Shown one piece after another: positions 8,639-16,033 of a stretch of 64,000 nt of DNA. The notes below the pieces were generated by a model. It saw nothing but the letters and a program-made list of their open reading frames with translations, was not told the DNA's origin and did not search any database. A program made the position numbers and the translations under genes. Source of the stretch: Pseudomonas fluorescens NCIMB 11764 (lineage in GTDB: Bacteria > Pseudomonadota > Gammaproteobacteria > Pseudomonadales > Pseudomonadaceae); NCBI RefSeq assembly GCF_000293885.2, contig NZ_CP010945.1:2562001-2626000 (forward strand), read 5' to 3'. The stretch's first letter is position 1. Each line of letters starts with the position of its first letter.

Positions 8639-9349
8639 TTAGAACTTCTCTTTGCCGGACAGGTAGCGCCATTGACCCAACGGCACTTTGCCGATGGACA
8701 CGCCGCCGATGCGGATGCGGCGGATGGCGACGACCTTCAGGCCGACGGCCTGGCAGAACAGGGCGATCACGCCCGGTTGTGGGTTCTTCATCGCAAAACG
8801 CAGGCGGTTTTCGTTCTGCCAGCTGGCTTTGACCGGCGGCAGTTCCTTGCCCTTGTAGGTCAGGCCGTGGTTCAGGCGGTTGAGGCCGTGGGCCACCATG
8901 TCGCCTTCAACCTCGACCACATACTCTTGCTCGATTTTCGCGGAGTCGGCGGTGAGCTTGCGCAGGATCTTCCAGTCCTGGGTGAACACCAGCAGCCCGC
9001 TGGCGTTGGCCTGCAGGTCAGTGCTGGCGGTCAGGCGCAGGAAATGGCCCTTGAGCGGACGTTTGCTGAAGCGGTGTTCCTCGCTCAGGGTGTCGGCGCT
9101 GATGGTCGCCATGGCGGTGTCCGCGTCCATGCCGGCCGGCACGTTGAACAGGATGGTCACCGGCTCCGGCGCGGTGGCCTTGGCCTCCGGGTCGAGCTCG
9201 ACTTTCTGGGTGTCGACCTTGAACTGCGGCTCGTCGATGACTTCGCCGTCCACGGTGACCCAGCCGCCCTCGATGAACAGCTCAGCCTCCCGACGGGAAC
9301 AGCCGACGAGTTCGATGAGGCGTTTGGAGAGACGAATCGGGTCAGTCAT
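8639..9349 (-). CDS. RsuA/RluF-like pseudouridine synthase with altered catalytic motif
   Basis: 236 aa from ATG 9349 (MTDPIRLSKRLIELVG). An N-terminal S4 RNA-binding domain (about residues 4-50, SRREAELFIEGGWVTVDGEVI) is followed by an RsuA-type catalytic domain. In active relatives the motif is GRLDxxTxGLLxxT, with catalytic Asp five residues before the second Gly. Here the stretch is TASTDLQANASGLLVFTQD: Gln113 occupies that position and Asp111 lies two residues earlier, and the GR pair is missing. The C-terminal part (YVVEVEG, LNHGLTYKG, GLKVVAIRRIRIGG) is otherwise family-like. It could use Asp111 or be a non-catalytic RNA binder. Confidence 0.8.
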   Translation of the reverse strand: MTDPIRLSKRLIELVGCSRREAELFIEGGWVTVDGEVIDEPQFKVDTQKVELDPEAKATAPEPVTILFNVPAGMDADTAMATISADTLSEEHRFSKRPLKGHFLRLTASTDLQANASGLLVFTQDWKILRKLTADSAKIEQEYVVEVEGDMVAHGLNRLNHGLTYKGKELPPVKASWQNENRLRFAMKNPQPGVIALFCQAVGLKVVAIRRIRIGGVSIGKVPLGQWRYLSGKEKF

Positions 9350-9436
9350 GACAGGGCCGTAACAAAAAAGGGGTGAGCATTGTACCTGCTGGGCGCCGGT
9401 TAATCCCGGCTCCATTTCAGTACGGTTGAATTTCCT

Positions 9437-9521
9437 GTGGGAGCTGGCCTGCCCGCGATTCAGACGCTACGGTTTGTCGGATACACCGAGGTGATGCAAT
9501 CGCTGGCAGGCCAGCTCCCAC
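9437..9521. repeat. REPIN, family A variant (GTGGGAGCTGGCC)
   Basis: GTGGGAGCTGGCCTGCC at the left end and GGCAGGCCAGCTCCCAC at the right end form long inverted arms separated by about 50 bp. It lies between the pseudouridine synthase start and the GNAT stop. The arm sequence differs from the other family A elements (TGGCC for GAGCC), so it may be a subfamily. Confidence 0.8.
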
Positions 9522-9536
9522 TGGGGTTCTATGGTG

Positions 9537-10010
9537 TCAGCCATTGCGCGTCCGTTGTTGCGCCTGGCGCAGCCGCATGTGCAACAGCGGATAAGGCTGG
9601 CCCATGCCGTCGACCTCCGAGCGGCCGATCACCTCGAACCCTTGTTTGAAGTAGAACCCCAGCGCCTGCGGGTTCTGCTCGTTGACGTCCAGTTCATCGG
9701 CGTTCAGGTGTTCCATGGCGTAACGCAGCAACTGTTTGCCCAGGCCCTGGCCGCGATGAGCGGGGTCGATGAAGAGCATTTCGATCTTGCCCGCCGCGAC
9801 GCCGGCGAACCCGGTGATGCGCTGGCGCGCGTCCTTGGTGCAGATCAGCATGACCGCGTCGAGGTAGCGGGTCAGCACCAGGTTCTTCAACAGTTCGATG
9901 TAGCTGTCCGGCAGAAAGTCATGGGTGGCGCGCACCGAGGCCTCCCAGACTTGCGTCAGTTCCTGATAATCGCTCTGTTTCGGTGTGTGAATGACCGAAT
10001 GTTGGCGCAT
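9537..10010 (-). CDS. GNAT family N-acetyltransferase
   Basis: 157 aa from ATG 10010 (MRQHSVIHTPKQSDYQELTQVW). Acetyl-CoA-binding motif A is clear: MLFIDPAHRGQGLGKQLLRYAME, containing RGQGLG. The ending NEQNPQALGFYFKQGFEVIGR is motif B, as in YjaB/RimI-like small acetyltransferases. The substrate cannot be predicted. It lies downstream of rimO on the same strand but a strong terminator separates them. Confidence 0.85.
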   Translation of the reverse strand: MRQHSVIHTPKQSDYQELTQVWEASVRATHDFLPDSYIELLKNLVLTRYLDAVMLICTKDARQRITGFAGVAAGKIEMLFIDPAHRGQGLGKQLLRYAMEHLNADELDVNEQNPQALGFYFKQGFEVIGRSEVDGMGQPYPLLHMRLRQAQQRTRNG

Positions 10011-10072
10011 GGCCGAATGCCCCTTTTCACCGATGGTTGTGCGAGTCCTTTCTTCCACAAAACGATAGACGT

Positions 10073-10110
10073 AAAAAAGCCCCGCATCTCGTCAAGAGAG
10101 CAGGGCTTTT
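10073..10110 (-). terminator. Rho-independent terminator after rimO
   Basis: On the minus strand AAAAGCCCTGCTCTC pairs with GAGATGCGGGGCTTTT (one bulge) around a short loop and is followed by a T run. It ends rimO transcription 15 bp after its stop and insulates the GNAT gene. An A run on the other side makes it potentially bidirectional. Confidence 0.85.
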
Positions 10111-10124
10111 CGTATTTTTTGCGT

Positions 10125-11462
10125 TTAGATCTGTTCAGCCCACAGGTCGTATTCGTCGGCGTCGGTCACTTTGCACCAGACCTTGTCACCTGGCTTGAGG
10201 TTGCTGCCGTTGTCGATGAACACGTTGCCGTCGATTTCCGGGGCATCGAAGAAGCAGCGGCCAACGGCGCCTTGCTCGTCGACTTCATCGACCAGCACTT
10301 CGATTTCACGGCCGACGCGCATTTGCAGACGCGCCGAGCTGATGGCCTGCTGGTGCGCCATGAAGCGGTCCCAGCGGTCTTGCTTGACGTCGTCCGGAAC
10401 GATGGCCGCGTCCAGCAGATTGGCCGGTGCGCCTTCGACCGGCGAGTACTGGAAGCAGCCGACGCGGTCGAGCTGGGCTTCGGTCAGCCAGTTCAGCAGG
10501 TACTGGAAGTCTTCTTCGGTTTCGCCGGGGAAACCGACGATGAAGGTCGAACGGATGATCAGGTCCGGGCAGATCTCGCGCCAGTTCTTGATGCGCGCCA
10601 GGGTCTTGTCTTCGAACGCCGGGCGTTTCATGGCTTTCAGGACTTTCGGGCTGGCGTGCTGGAACGGGATGTCCAGGTACGGCAGGATCTTGCCGGCAGC
10701 CATCAGCGGGATCAGCTCGTCGACGTGCGGGTACGGGTAGACGTAGTGCAAGCGCACCCAGACGCCGAGGGTGCTCAGGGCTTCGCAGAGTTCGGTCATG
10801 CGGGTTTTCACCGGCGCACCATTCCAGAAACCGGTGCGGTATTTCACGTCGACGCCGTAGGCGCTGGTGTCCTGCGAGATCACCAACAGCTCTTTGACGC
10901 CGGCCTTGACCAGGCGCTGGGCCTCGTCGAGCACGTCACCGACCGGACGGCTGACCAGTTTGCCGCGCATCGACGGGATGATGCAGAAGCTGCAGCTGTG
11001 GTTGCAGCCTTCGGAAATCTTCAGGTACGCGTAGTGGCGCGGGGTCAGCTTGATGCCTTGCGGCGGTACCAGGTCGATCAGCGGGTTGTGATCCTGACGC
11101 GGCGGCACGACGTCGTGCACGGCATTGACCACTTGCTCGTACTGCTGCGGACCGGTCACGGCCAGCACGCTTGGGTGCACGTTGCGGATAGTGCCTTCTT
11201 CGACACCCATGCAGCCGGTCACGATGACCTTGCCGTTTTCCTTGATGGCTTCGCCGATCACTTCCAGGGATTCGGCCTTGGCCGAGTCGATGAAGCCGCA
11301 GGTGTTGACCACCACGACATCGGCGTCCTGGTAGGTGGACACAACGTCATAACCTTCCATGCGCAGCTGGGTAAGGATGCGCTCGGAGTCGACCAGTGCT
11401 TTGGGGCAACCCAGGGATACGAAGCCAACCTTTGGATTGGCCGGCGCAGGAGTGGTGGACAT
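10125..11462 (-). CDS. rimO: Ribosomal protein S12 methylthiotransferase RimO
   Basis: 445 aa from ATG 11462 ([20 protein letters not shown]). A radical-SAM enzyme that adds a methylthio group to Asp88 of ribosomal protein S12. Domains in order: UPF0004 with cysteines C19, C55 and C84 for one 4Fe-4S cluster; radical-SAM core with C153/C157/C160 in [10 protein letters not shown]; and a C-terminal TRAM domain (about residues 375-445). Length is normal. The frame upstream of 11462 is open for 26 codons but has no start context. Confidence 0.95.
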   Translation of the reverse strand: MSTTPAPANPKVGFVSLGCPKALVDSERILTQLRMEGYDVVSTYQDADVVVVNTCGFIDSAKAESLEVIGEAIKENGKVIVTGCMGVEEGTIRNVHPSVLAVTGPQQYEQVVNAVHDVVPPRQDHNPLIDLVPPQGIKLTPRHYAYLKISEGCNHSCSFCIIPSMRGKLVSRPVGDVLDEAQRLVKAGVKELLVISQDTSAYGVDVKYRTGFWNGAPVKTRMTELCEALSTLGVWVRLHYVYPYPHVDELIPLMAAGKILPYLDIPFQHASPKVLKAMKRPAFEDKTLARIKNWREICPDLIIRSTFIVGFPGETEEDFQYLLNWLTEAQLDRVGCFQYSPVEGAPANLLDAAIVPDDVKQDRWDRFMAHQQAISSARLQMRVGREIEVLVDEVDEQGAVGRCFFDAPEIDGNVFIDNGSNLKPGDKVWCKVTDADEYDLWAEQI

Positions 11463-11749
11463 GTCTAACCTCGGTATTTGTGACGCCTCCAGCCGAAGAC
11501 GGCAAGGCGACAAACGGGCGCTTGCTGCGCCTCTGATCAAAAAGTGCGCAATTCTAGCGATGAGACGTTCAATTGACCAGCTTTATGGAGGGAAATACGA
11601 CGAGTGCTGCGCTATGCTTCGCGCCGTTACGCTTTACCGATTTTTTACAGTCAACAAAACGTCTGTAACCATAAGTAAAACAGCGCATGCTGCATGACAA
11701 AGCATAGTGCTTCTTTAAAGAAGTCCGGTCTGGGTAGTGGGAGTGTTGG

Positions 11750-13651
11750 ATGGGTCAGGCAAGTAGTCAGGCAGCGAGCGCCGGGCATTCGGCGGCAAAG
11801 CCGATCGGCATGCTGGTCGCGGCGGTCGGGGTGGTTTATGGCGACATCGGCACGAGCCCGCTGTACACCCTCAAAGAAGTGTTTTCCGGTGGCTACGGTG
11901 TGCCGGTCAACCATGACGGCGTGTTGGGCATCCTGGCACTGATCTTCTGGTCGCTGATCTGGGTCGTCTCGATCAAGTACATGATGTTTGTGCTGCGTGC
12001 CGACAACCAGGGCGAAGGCGGGATCATGGCGTTGACCGCGCTGGCCCGGCGGGCGGCGTCGGGGCATAAGAAATTGCGGACGTTGCTGGTGGTCTGCGGG
12101 CTGATCGGCGCGGCGCTGTTTTATGGCGACAGCATGATCACCCCGGCGATTTCCGTGCTCTCGGCGATTGAAGGCCTCGGACTGGCCTTCGAAGGCATCG
12201 ATCATTGGGTGGTGCCGCTGTCGTTGATCGTGCTGGTGGCGCTGTTTTTGATCCAGAGCCACGGCACCGCGCGTATCGGCATTCTGTTCGGGCCGATCAT
12301 GGTCACCTGGTTCCTGGTCCTGGGCGCGCTGGGCATCTACGGCATCGTGCAGCACCCGGAAGTGTTGCAAGCGATGAACCCGGTCTGGGGTGTACGTTTC
12401 TTCACCCAGCATCCGGGCATGGGCGTGGCGATCCTCGGCGCGGTGGTGCTGGCATTGACCGGCGCCGAAGCGCTGTACGCCGACATGGGCCACTTCGGGC
12501 GCAAGCCGATTGCCCGCGCCTGGTTCATCCTCGTGCTGCCGGCGCTGGTGCTTAACTACTTCGGCCAGGGTGCGTTGCTGCTCGGTGATCCGGAAGCGGC
12601 GCGTAACCCGTTCTATCTGTTGGCGCCAAGCTGGGCGTTGATTCCATTGGTGGGGTTGTCGACCCTGGCCACGGTGATTGCCTCGCAGGCGGTGATTTCC
12701 GGTGCGTTCTCCCTGACTCGTCAGGCGATCCAGCTTGGCTACATTCCGCGCATGCACATCCGACACACCTCCAGCGCCGAACAGGGCCAGATCTACATCG
12801 GTGCGGTGAACTGGGCGCTGATGGTCGGCGTGATCCTGTTGGTGCTCGGCTTCGAATCCTCTGGCGCCCTGGCTTCGGCCTATGGCGTGGCGGTGACGGG
12901 TACGATGCTGATGACCACCATCCTGGTGTCGGCGGTGATGTTGCTGCTGTGGAAATGGCCGCCAGTCCTTGCCGTGCCGGTGTTGATTGGTTTCCTGCTG
13001 GTGGACGGTCTGTACTTCGCGGCCAACGTGCCGAAAATCGTTCAGGGCGGGGCCTTCCCGGTGATCGCCGGTATTGCGCTGTTCGTGCTGATGACCACCT
13101 GGAAACGCGGCAAGCAGTTGCTGGTAGAGCGCATGGACGAAGGCGGGCTGCCGCTGCCGATTTTCATCAGCAGTATTGCGGTACAACCGCCGCATCGTGT
13201 TCAGGGCACCGCCGTGTTCCTGACTGCGCGCCCGGATGCTGTGCCTCATGCGCTGTTGCACAACCTGCTGCATAACCAGGTACTGCACGAGCAAGTGGTG
13301 CTGTTGACCGTGGTGTACGAAGACATCCCGCGAGTACCGCCGACGCGGCGCTTCGAGGTCGATTCCTACGGCGAAGGGTTCTTCCGGGTGATCCTGCACT
13401 TTGGCTTCGTCGACGAACCGGACGTGCCGCAAGCGCTCAAGCTGTGTCATCTCGATGACCTCGACTTCAGCCCGATGCGCACCACCTACTTCCTCAGCCG
13501 CGAGACGGTCATCGCCTCCAAACTCGAAGGCATGGCGCGTTGGCGCGAGGCGTTGTTTGCGTTCATGTTGAAGAATGCCAATGGCAATCTGCGGTTCTTC
13601 AATCTGCCGTTGAACCGGGTGATTGAGTTGGGGACGCAGGTCGAGATGTAA
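11750..13651 (+). CDS. kup: Potassium transport system protein Kup
   Basis: 633 aa. A proton-coupled low-affinity K+ importer of the inner membrane. Seen: [19 protein letters not shown] near residue 30 (hallmark of KUP proteins), [12 protein letters not shown], about 12 hydrophobic segments up to residue 460, and a soluble C-terminal domain of about 170 residues. Start ATG 11750 is preceded by GGGAG. Its 287-bp upstream region is AT-richer than its surroundings and probably carries the promoters of both kup and the divergent rimO. Confidence 0.95.
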   Translation: MGQASSQAASAGHSAAKPIGMLVAAVGVVYGDIGTSPLYTLKEVFSGGYGVPVNHDGVLGILALIFWSLIWVVSIKYMMFVLRADNQGEGGIMALTALARRAASGHKKLRTLLVVCGLIGAALFYGDSMITPAISVLSAIEGLGLAFEGIDHWVVPLSLIVLVALFLIQSHGTARIGILFGPIMVTWFLVLGALGIYGIVQHPEVLQAMNPVWGVRFFTQHPGMGVAILGAVVLALTGAEALYADMGHFGRKPIARAWFILVLPALVLNYFGQGALLLGDPEAARNPFYLLAPSWALIPLVGLSTLATVIASQAVISGAFSLTRQAIQLGYIPRMHIRHTSSAEQGQIYIGAVNWALMVGVILLVLGFESSGALASAYGVAVTGTMLMTTILVSAVMLLLWKWPPVLAVPVLIGFLLVDGLYFAANVPKIVQGGAFPVIAGIALFVLMTTWKRGKQLLVERMDEGGLPLPIFISSIAVQPPHRVQGTAVFLTARPDAVPHALLHNLLHNQVLHEQVVLLTVVYEDIPRVPPTRRFEVDSYGEGFFRVILHFGFVDEPDVPQALKLCHLDDLDFSPMRTTYFLSRETVIASKLEGMARWREALFAFMLKNANGNLRFFNLPLNRVIELGTQVEM

Positions 13652-13663
13652 GCCCGCGACATC

Positions 13664-13703
13664 AAAAAGCCCCCGTTGCCAGTGCGGCAGCGGGGGCTTT
13701 TTT
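13664..13703 (+). terminator. Rho-independent terminator after kup
   Basis: AAAAAGCCCCCGTTGCC, a 4-nt AGTG loop, then GGCAGCGGGGGCTTTTTT: a long GC-rich stem with a T tail, 12 bp after the kup stop. Confidence 0.9.
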
Positions 13704-13740
13704 GTGTCTTGCACTTGATCCGAGCTTCGCGCAGCCCCCT

Positions 13741-13823
13741 GTGGGAGCCTGCTCGCGAAAGCATTCTGTCAGTCACAGGTATATTGGATGTACCGCCGTC
13801 ATCGCGAGCAGGCTCGCTCCCAC
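13741..13823. repeat. REPIN, family A
   Basis: GTGGGAGCCTGCTCGCGA on the left and TCGCGAGCAGGCTCGCTCCCAC on the right. The left unit has lost four bases (GCGA) relative to the consensus GTGGGAGCGAGCCTGC, so the arms no longer match end to end. Confidence 0.8.
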
Positions 13824-13860
13824 AAGGAATCTTGGCGCCTGCTGATTTGGGCTCATGCCA

Positions 13861-14166
13861 TCATTTTTTAGATTCGGTTTTCGTCGCAGCCGGTCGCTCC
13901 AACACTTTCACCGCATCATCCACCACGGCCTTGCTCATCGCCGTCAGATAATGTGCGGCCCAGATATGGCGGTCGGTATCACGATTAAAGGCAGCATCTC
14001 GGGTCAGTTCCTTGGCCAGGAACAGAAAATCGGAGGCCATGGCTAGCGCATCGCCGAGGGGAACGTCTCGCGTGACATGGAACAGCGGTTGGTTTGAACA
14101 GTAGATGAAGGGGGTGAGGCCAATGGTTTTTAATTCTGAGGCTTCGGACTGTTTTGTATTTGTCAT
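13861..14166 (-). CDS. DUF3077-like small protein, 101 aa
   Basis: Begins MTNTKQSEASELKTIGLTPF at ATG 14166, with CTGGAG 7 nt upstream. The core PLFHVTRDVPLGDALAMASDFL followed by IWAAHYLTAMSKAVVDDAV resembles the Pseudomonas DUF3077 and related family, whose members share a PLFxV...DAL..AS..L pattern and a WAAxYL...KAVVDD helix. Soluble, helical, Lys-rich end (TKTESKK). Function unknown; pseudomonads often have several paralogues. It is preceded by an unusual hairpin-rich leader (14190-14394). The frame is open upstream to 14328 but the Shine-Dalgarno fixes the start at 14166. Confidence 0.7.
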   Translation of the reverse strand: MTNTKQSEASELKTIGLTPFIYCSNQPLFHVTRDVPLGDALAMASDFLFLAKELTRDAAFNRDTDRHIWAAHYLTAMSKAVVDDAVKVLERPAATKTESKK

Positions 14167-14189
14167 GGTTTTACTCCAGGGTTCGAGGA

Positions 14190-14394
14190 GCTGCCACATT
14201 CGTTTCCAAGCGAATGGGTGGCAGCTGTACGCAGGTTGGAAAACCGGGAACCAAGGAACCGGCACGCCCGAGGGCGTCCCACGCACAGCCGCCATTACTC
14301 TAGATTGCAGCCATAAAATCGGTTGCATTCATGCAGGGGGCTCTAGCGCTTTGATTCGACGGGTTTCCAAGCCCGATCGCTGAATGGTCAGCGA
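14190..14394 (-). promoter_or_regulatory. Hairpin-rich leader upstream of DUF3077-like gene; candidate RNA element
   Basis: Plus-strand coordinates of perfect dyads: GCTGCCAC (14190-14197) with GTGGCAGC (14218-14225), enclosing ATTCG-TTTCCAAG-CGAAT (14198-14215); CGCCC-GA-GGGCG near 14265; CGGG-TTTCCAAG-CCCG (14360-14375); TCGCTGA-ATGG-TCAGCGA (14377-14394). The first and third hairpins share the same 8-nt loop, which on the transcribed minus strand reads CUUGGAAA and exposes GGA, the core of RsmA/CsrA sites. The first hairpin ends 24 nt before the start codon. Whether this is one RNA element is inference; folding and conservation were not computed. Confidence 0.5.
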
Positions 14395-14575
14395 CGTCCG
14401 GAGACTATCCCGTCAAAGAAAAGCGCAACAAGGCATCAAAGTGCCCACAAAACACGATTCGGAGTTTGCCTACAAGGTCTGCGGGCGTCATCTGATATTG
14501 CGTCACCTTAAGTAAACAAAACTAAACGCGAAGCGCGATTTCACACGCCGCTGGAGAAGACGGTGGAGATCCAAT

Positions 14576-14659
14576 GTGGGAGCGGGCTTGCTCGCGAATG
14601 CGGACTGACATTCAAGACTGATATCGACTGACCCACCGCTTTCGCGAGCAAGCCCGCAC
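14576..14659. repeat. REPIN, family A
   Basis: GTGGGAGCGGGCTTGCTCGCGAA on the left and TTCGCGAGCAAGCCCGCAC on the right; the GGGCTTGC version of the family A arm. The right unit lacks the bases matching the left GGGAGC, so the outer tips are imperfect. Confidence 0.8.
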
Positions 14660-14683
14660 AGGGGCAGTGTGTCTGCTGGAATT

Positions 14684-14722
14684 AAAAAGCCCCCGCTACC
14701 GTAAGGCAACGAGGGCTTTTTT
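14684..14722 (-). terminator. Rho-independent terminator of the mprF-acvB operon
   Basis: Minus strand: AAAAAAGCCCTCGTTGCC, short loop, then GGTAGCGGGGGCTTTTT. The stem is interrupted by small mismatches but has A and T tracts on its two sides. It lies 16 bp after the stop of the acvB-type gene. Confidence 0.8.
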
Positions 14723-14737
14723 GTGGGCGGGTTCAGA

Positions 14738-16033
14738 TCACTCCTGCGCCGCTGTCTCCTTCGCCTGACGCTTCTCAATCACCTCCACCAACCGCTGGGC
14801 CAGTTTCGGGTAGTTCTCGTCGAAGTGGTGGCCACCGGGCAGTTTGATCGCTTCGCCCACGGCGGTCTTGTCGGTGCAGCCGCTTTCGTCGGTTTCTTCT
14901 TCACCGTAGATGCACACCACTTTCTCGGCGGGCAGCTTGGCCATTTCCGGGCCGGTGGCGGCTTCTTTGCCGGCGTTGCCGAGCCAGCCTTCGACTTCGA
15001 TCTCGAAGCTGCCAGTGCGGGCGAAGGCCAGCAGGATGATTGCGTCGACGCGTTGCTGTTCCGAGGCTTCCAGGCGGTTGTAGATCGCCGGCAATACGTC
15101 AGCACCGAACGAGTAGCCGGTCAGGATGAAGCGCTTGGTGCCCCATTTCTGCCGGTAGTGCTGCATCAGTTCGGCGAGGTCCAGGGCGCTTTGCTCCGGG
15201 CTCTTGTGCTGCCAGTAGTAGCGCAGGGTGTCGATGCCGACCACCGGGTAGCCGATCTTGGCCATCTCGCCCGCCACGTCGCGGTCGAGGTCGCGCCAGC
15301 CACCGTCGCCGGAGAGGAACAGGGTGACCGTATCCTTGGCCTGGCCGGCCGGCACTTCAACCACTGGAATCTGCAGGCCGCCAGCAGCTTTGTCGCCGCC
15401 GACGAGGAGTTTGCGCAGTTCGTTGTTCAGCACTTGCGGCAGGTTGATGTCGTAGTCGCTGATGCTGGTTTCGGCGTTGGGTTGGTCGCGTACGAAACCG
15501 GCGCTGGTGTCGTCCGGGTTGTCGTTCCACGCCACCAGCCAGTGGCCGTGAGCGGCGCTTTTCGGCAGCAGGTGGGTGCAGCCGGGTTTTTCCAGGGCCA
15601 GGTCCACCGAAACGGCCTGGGACTTGTCGTCCTTCTGCTCGGACAACCAGCGCCACGCCAGCACGGCGCCAGGGCCGATGCCGCTGACCAGGGTCGCCGG
15701 GCCTTTGAGTTCTCTCAGGCCCGCTTGCAGGGCGCGGCTTTGCAGCAGGCATTCCTTGGGCAGGATCACCTGAACGATCTGCGCCGAACCGCTGCGGCTG
15801 AGGGTCATCAATTGCTTGTCGCTGAGTTTCTGGTCTTCATTGACCGCCACCAGCACCTGGGCGCGGGGCGTGTTGCCGGGAATGACACGGGTCATCGCCG
15901 CGCCGCCGGCCGGTGTCAGCTGTTCCAGGGTCGGTTCTGGCGCCGGACGTTTGAGGTACCAGTAACCGCCACCGAGAATCAGGGCCAGCACTACCAGTGT
16001 GGCCAGTACGTACCGCAGGGAGCGTTGAATCAT
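14738..16033 (-). CDS. AcvB/VirJ-family periplasmic aminoacyl-phosphatidylglycerol hydrolase
   Basis: 431 aa with an N-terminal membrane anchor or signal (about residues 8-26, YVLATLVVLALILGGGYWYL). Two alpha/beta-hydrolase-like halves follow; the second has the nucleophile elbow GYSFGAD (Ser308) and a late GGHHF (His402/403), preceded by SGDGGW. In P. aeruginosa the equivalent gene next to the MprF-type synthase encodes a periplasmic hydrolase that removes alanine from alanyl-phosphatidylglycerol. Here the start overlaps the mprF stop (TGATG), so the two should be translationally coupled and act as a synthesis and turnover pair. Confidence 0.85.
   Translation of the reverse strand: MIQRSLRYVLATLVVLALILGGGYWYLKRPAPEPTLEQLTPAGGAAMTRVIPGNTPRAQVLVAVNEDQKLSDKQLMTLSRSGSAQIVQVILPKECLLQSRALQAGLRELKGPATLVSGIGPGAVLAWRWLSEQKDDKSQAVSVDLALEKPGCTHLLPKSAAHGHWLVAWNDNPDDTSAGFVRDQPNAETSISDYDINLPQVLNNELRKLLVGGDKAAGGLQIPVVEVPAGQAKDTVTLFLSGDGGWRDLDRDVAGEMAKIGYPVVGIDTLRYYWQHKSPEQSALDLAELMQHYRQKWGTKRFILTGYSFGADVLPAIYNRLEASEQQRVDAIILLAFARTGSFEIEVEGWLGNAGKEAATGPEMAKLPAEKVVCIYGEEETDESGCTDKTAVGEAIKLPGGHHFDENYPKLAQRLVEVIEKRQAKETAAQE

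Larger units (their letters stand above)
14167..14737. other. 571-bp non-coding stretch: structured leader, REPIN and terminator
   Basis: From left to right: the leader of the DUF3077-like gene with several hairpins (14190-14394), about 180 bp without an obvious feature (14395-14575) that probably holds its promoter, a family A REPIN (14576-14659), and the terminator of the acvB-type gene (14684-14722). No supported coding frame. Confidence 0.6.

Noticed and set aside
9531..11468. A 645-codon open frame on the plus strand across the GNAT and rimO genes
   Set aside because: It is antisense to rimO and the GNAT gene, which have strong motifs and normal lengths; high GC gives long chance frames on the opposite strand.
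11651..13714. A 687-codon minus-strand frame opposite kup
   Set aside because: Its translation is rich in Arg, His and Gln with no recognisable domain, and it overlaps the full-length Kup gene.
14167..14328. Longer DUF3077-like protein starting at 14328
   Set aside because: The extension lies in the hairpin-rich leader, has no Shine-Dalgarno, and CTGGAG precedes the downstream ATG at good spacing.
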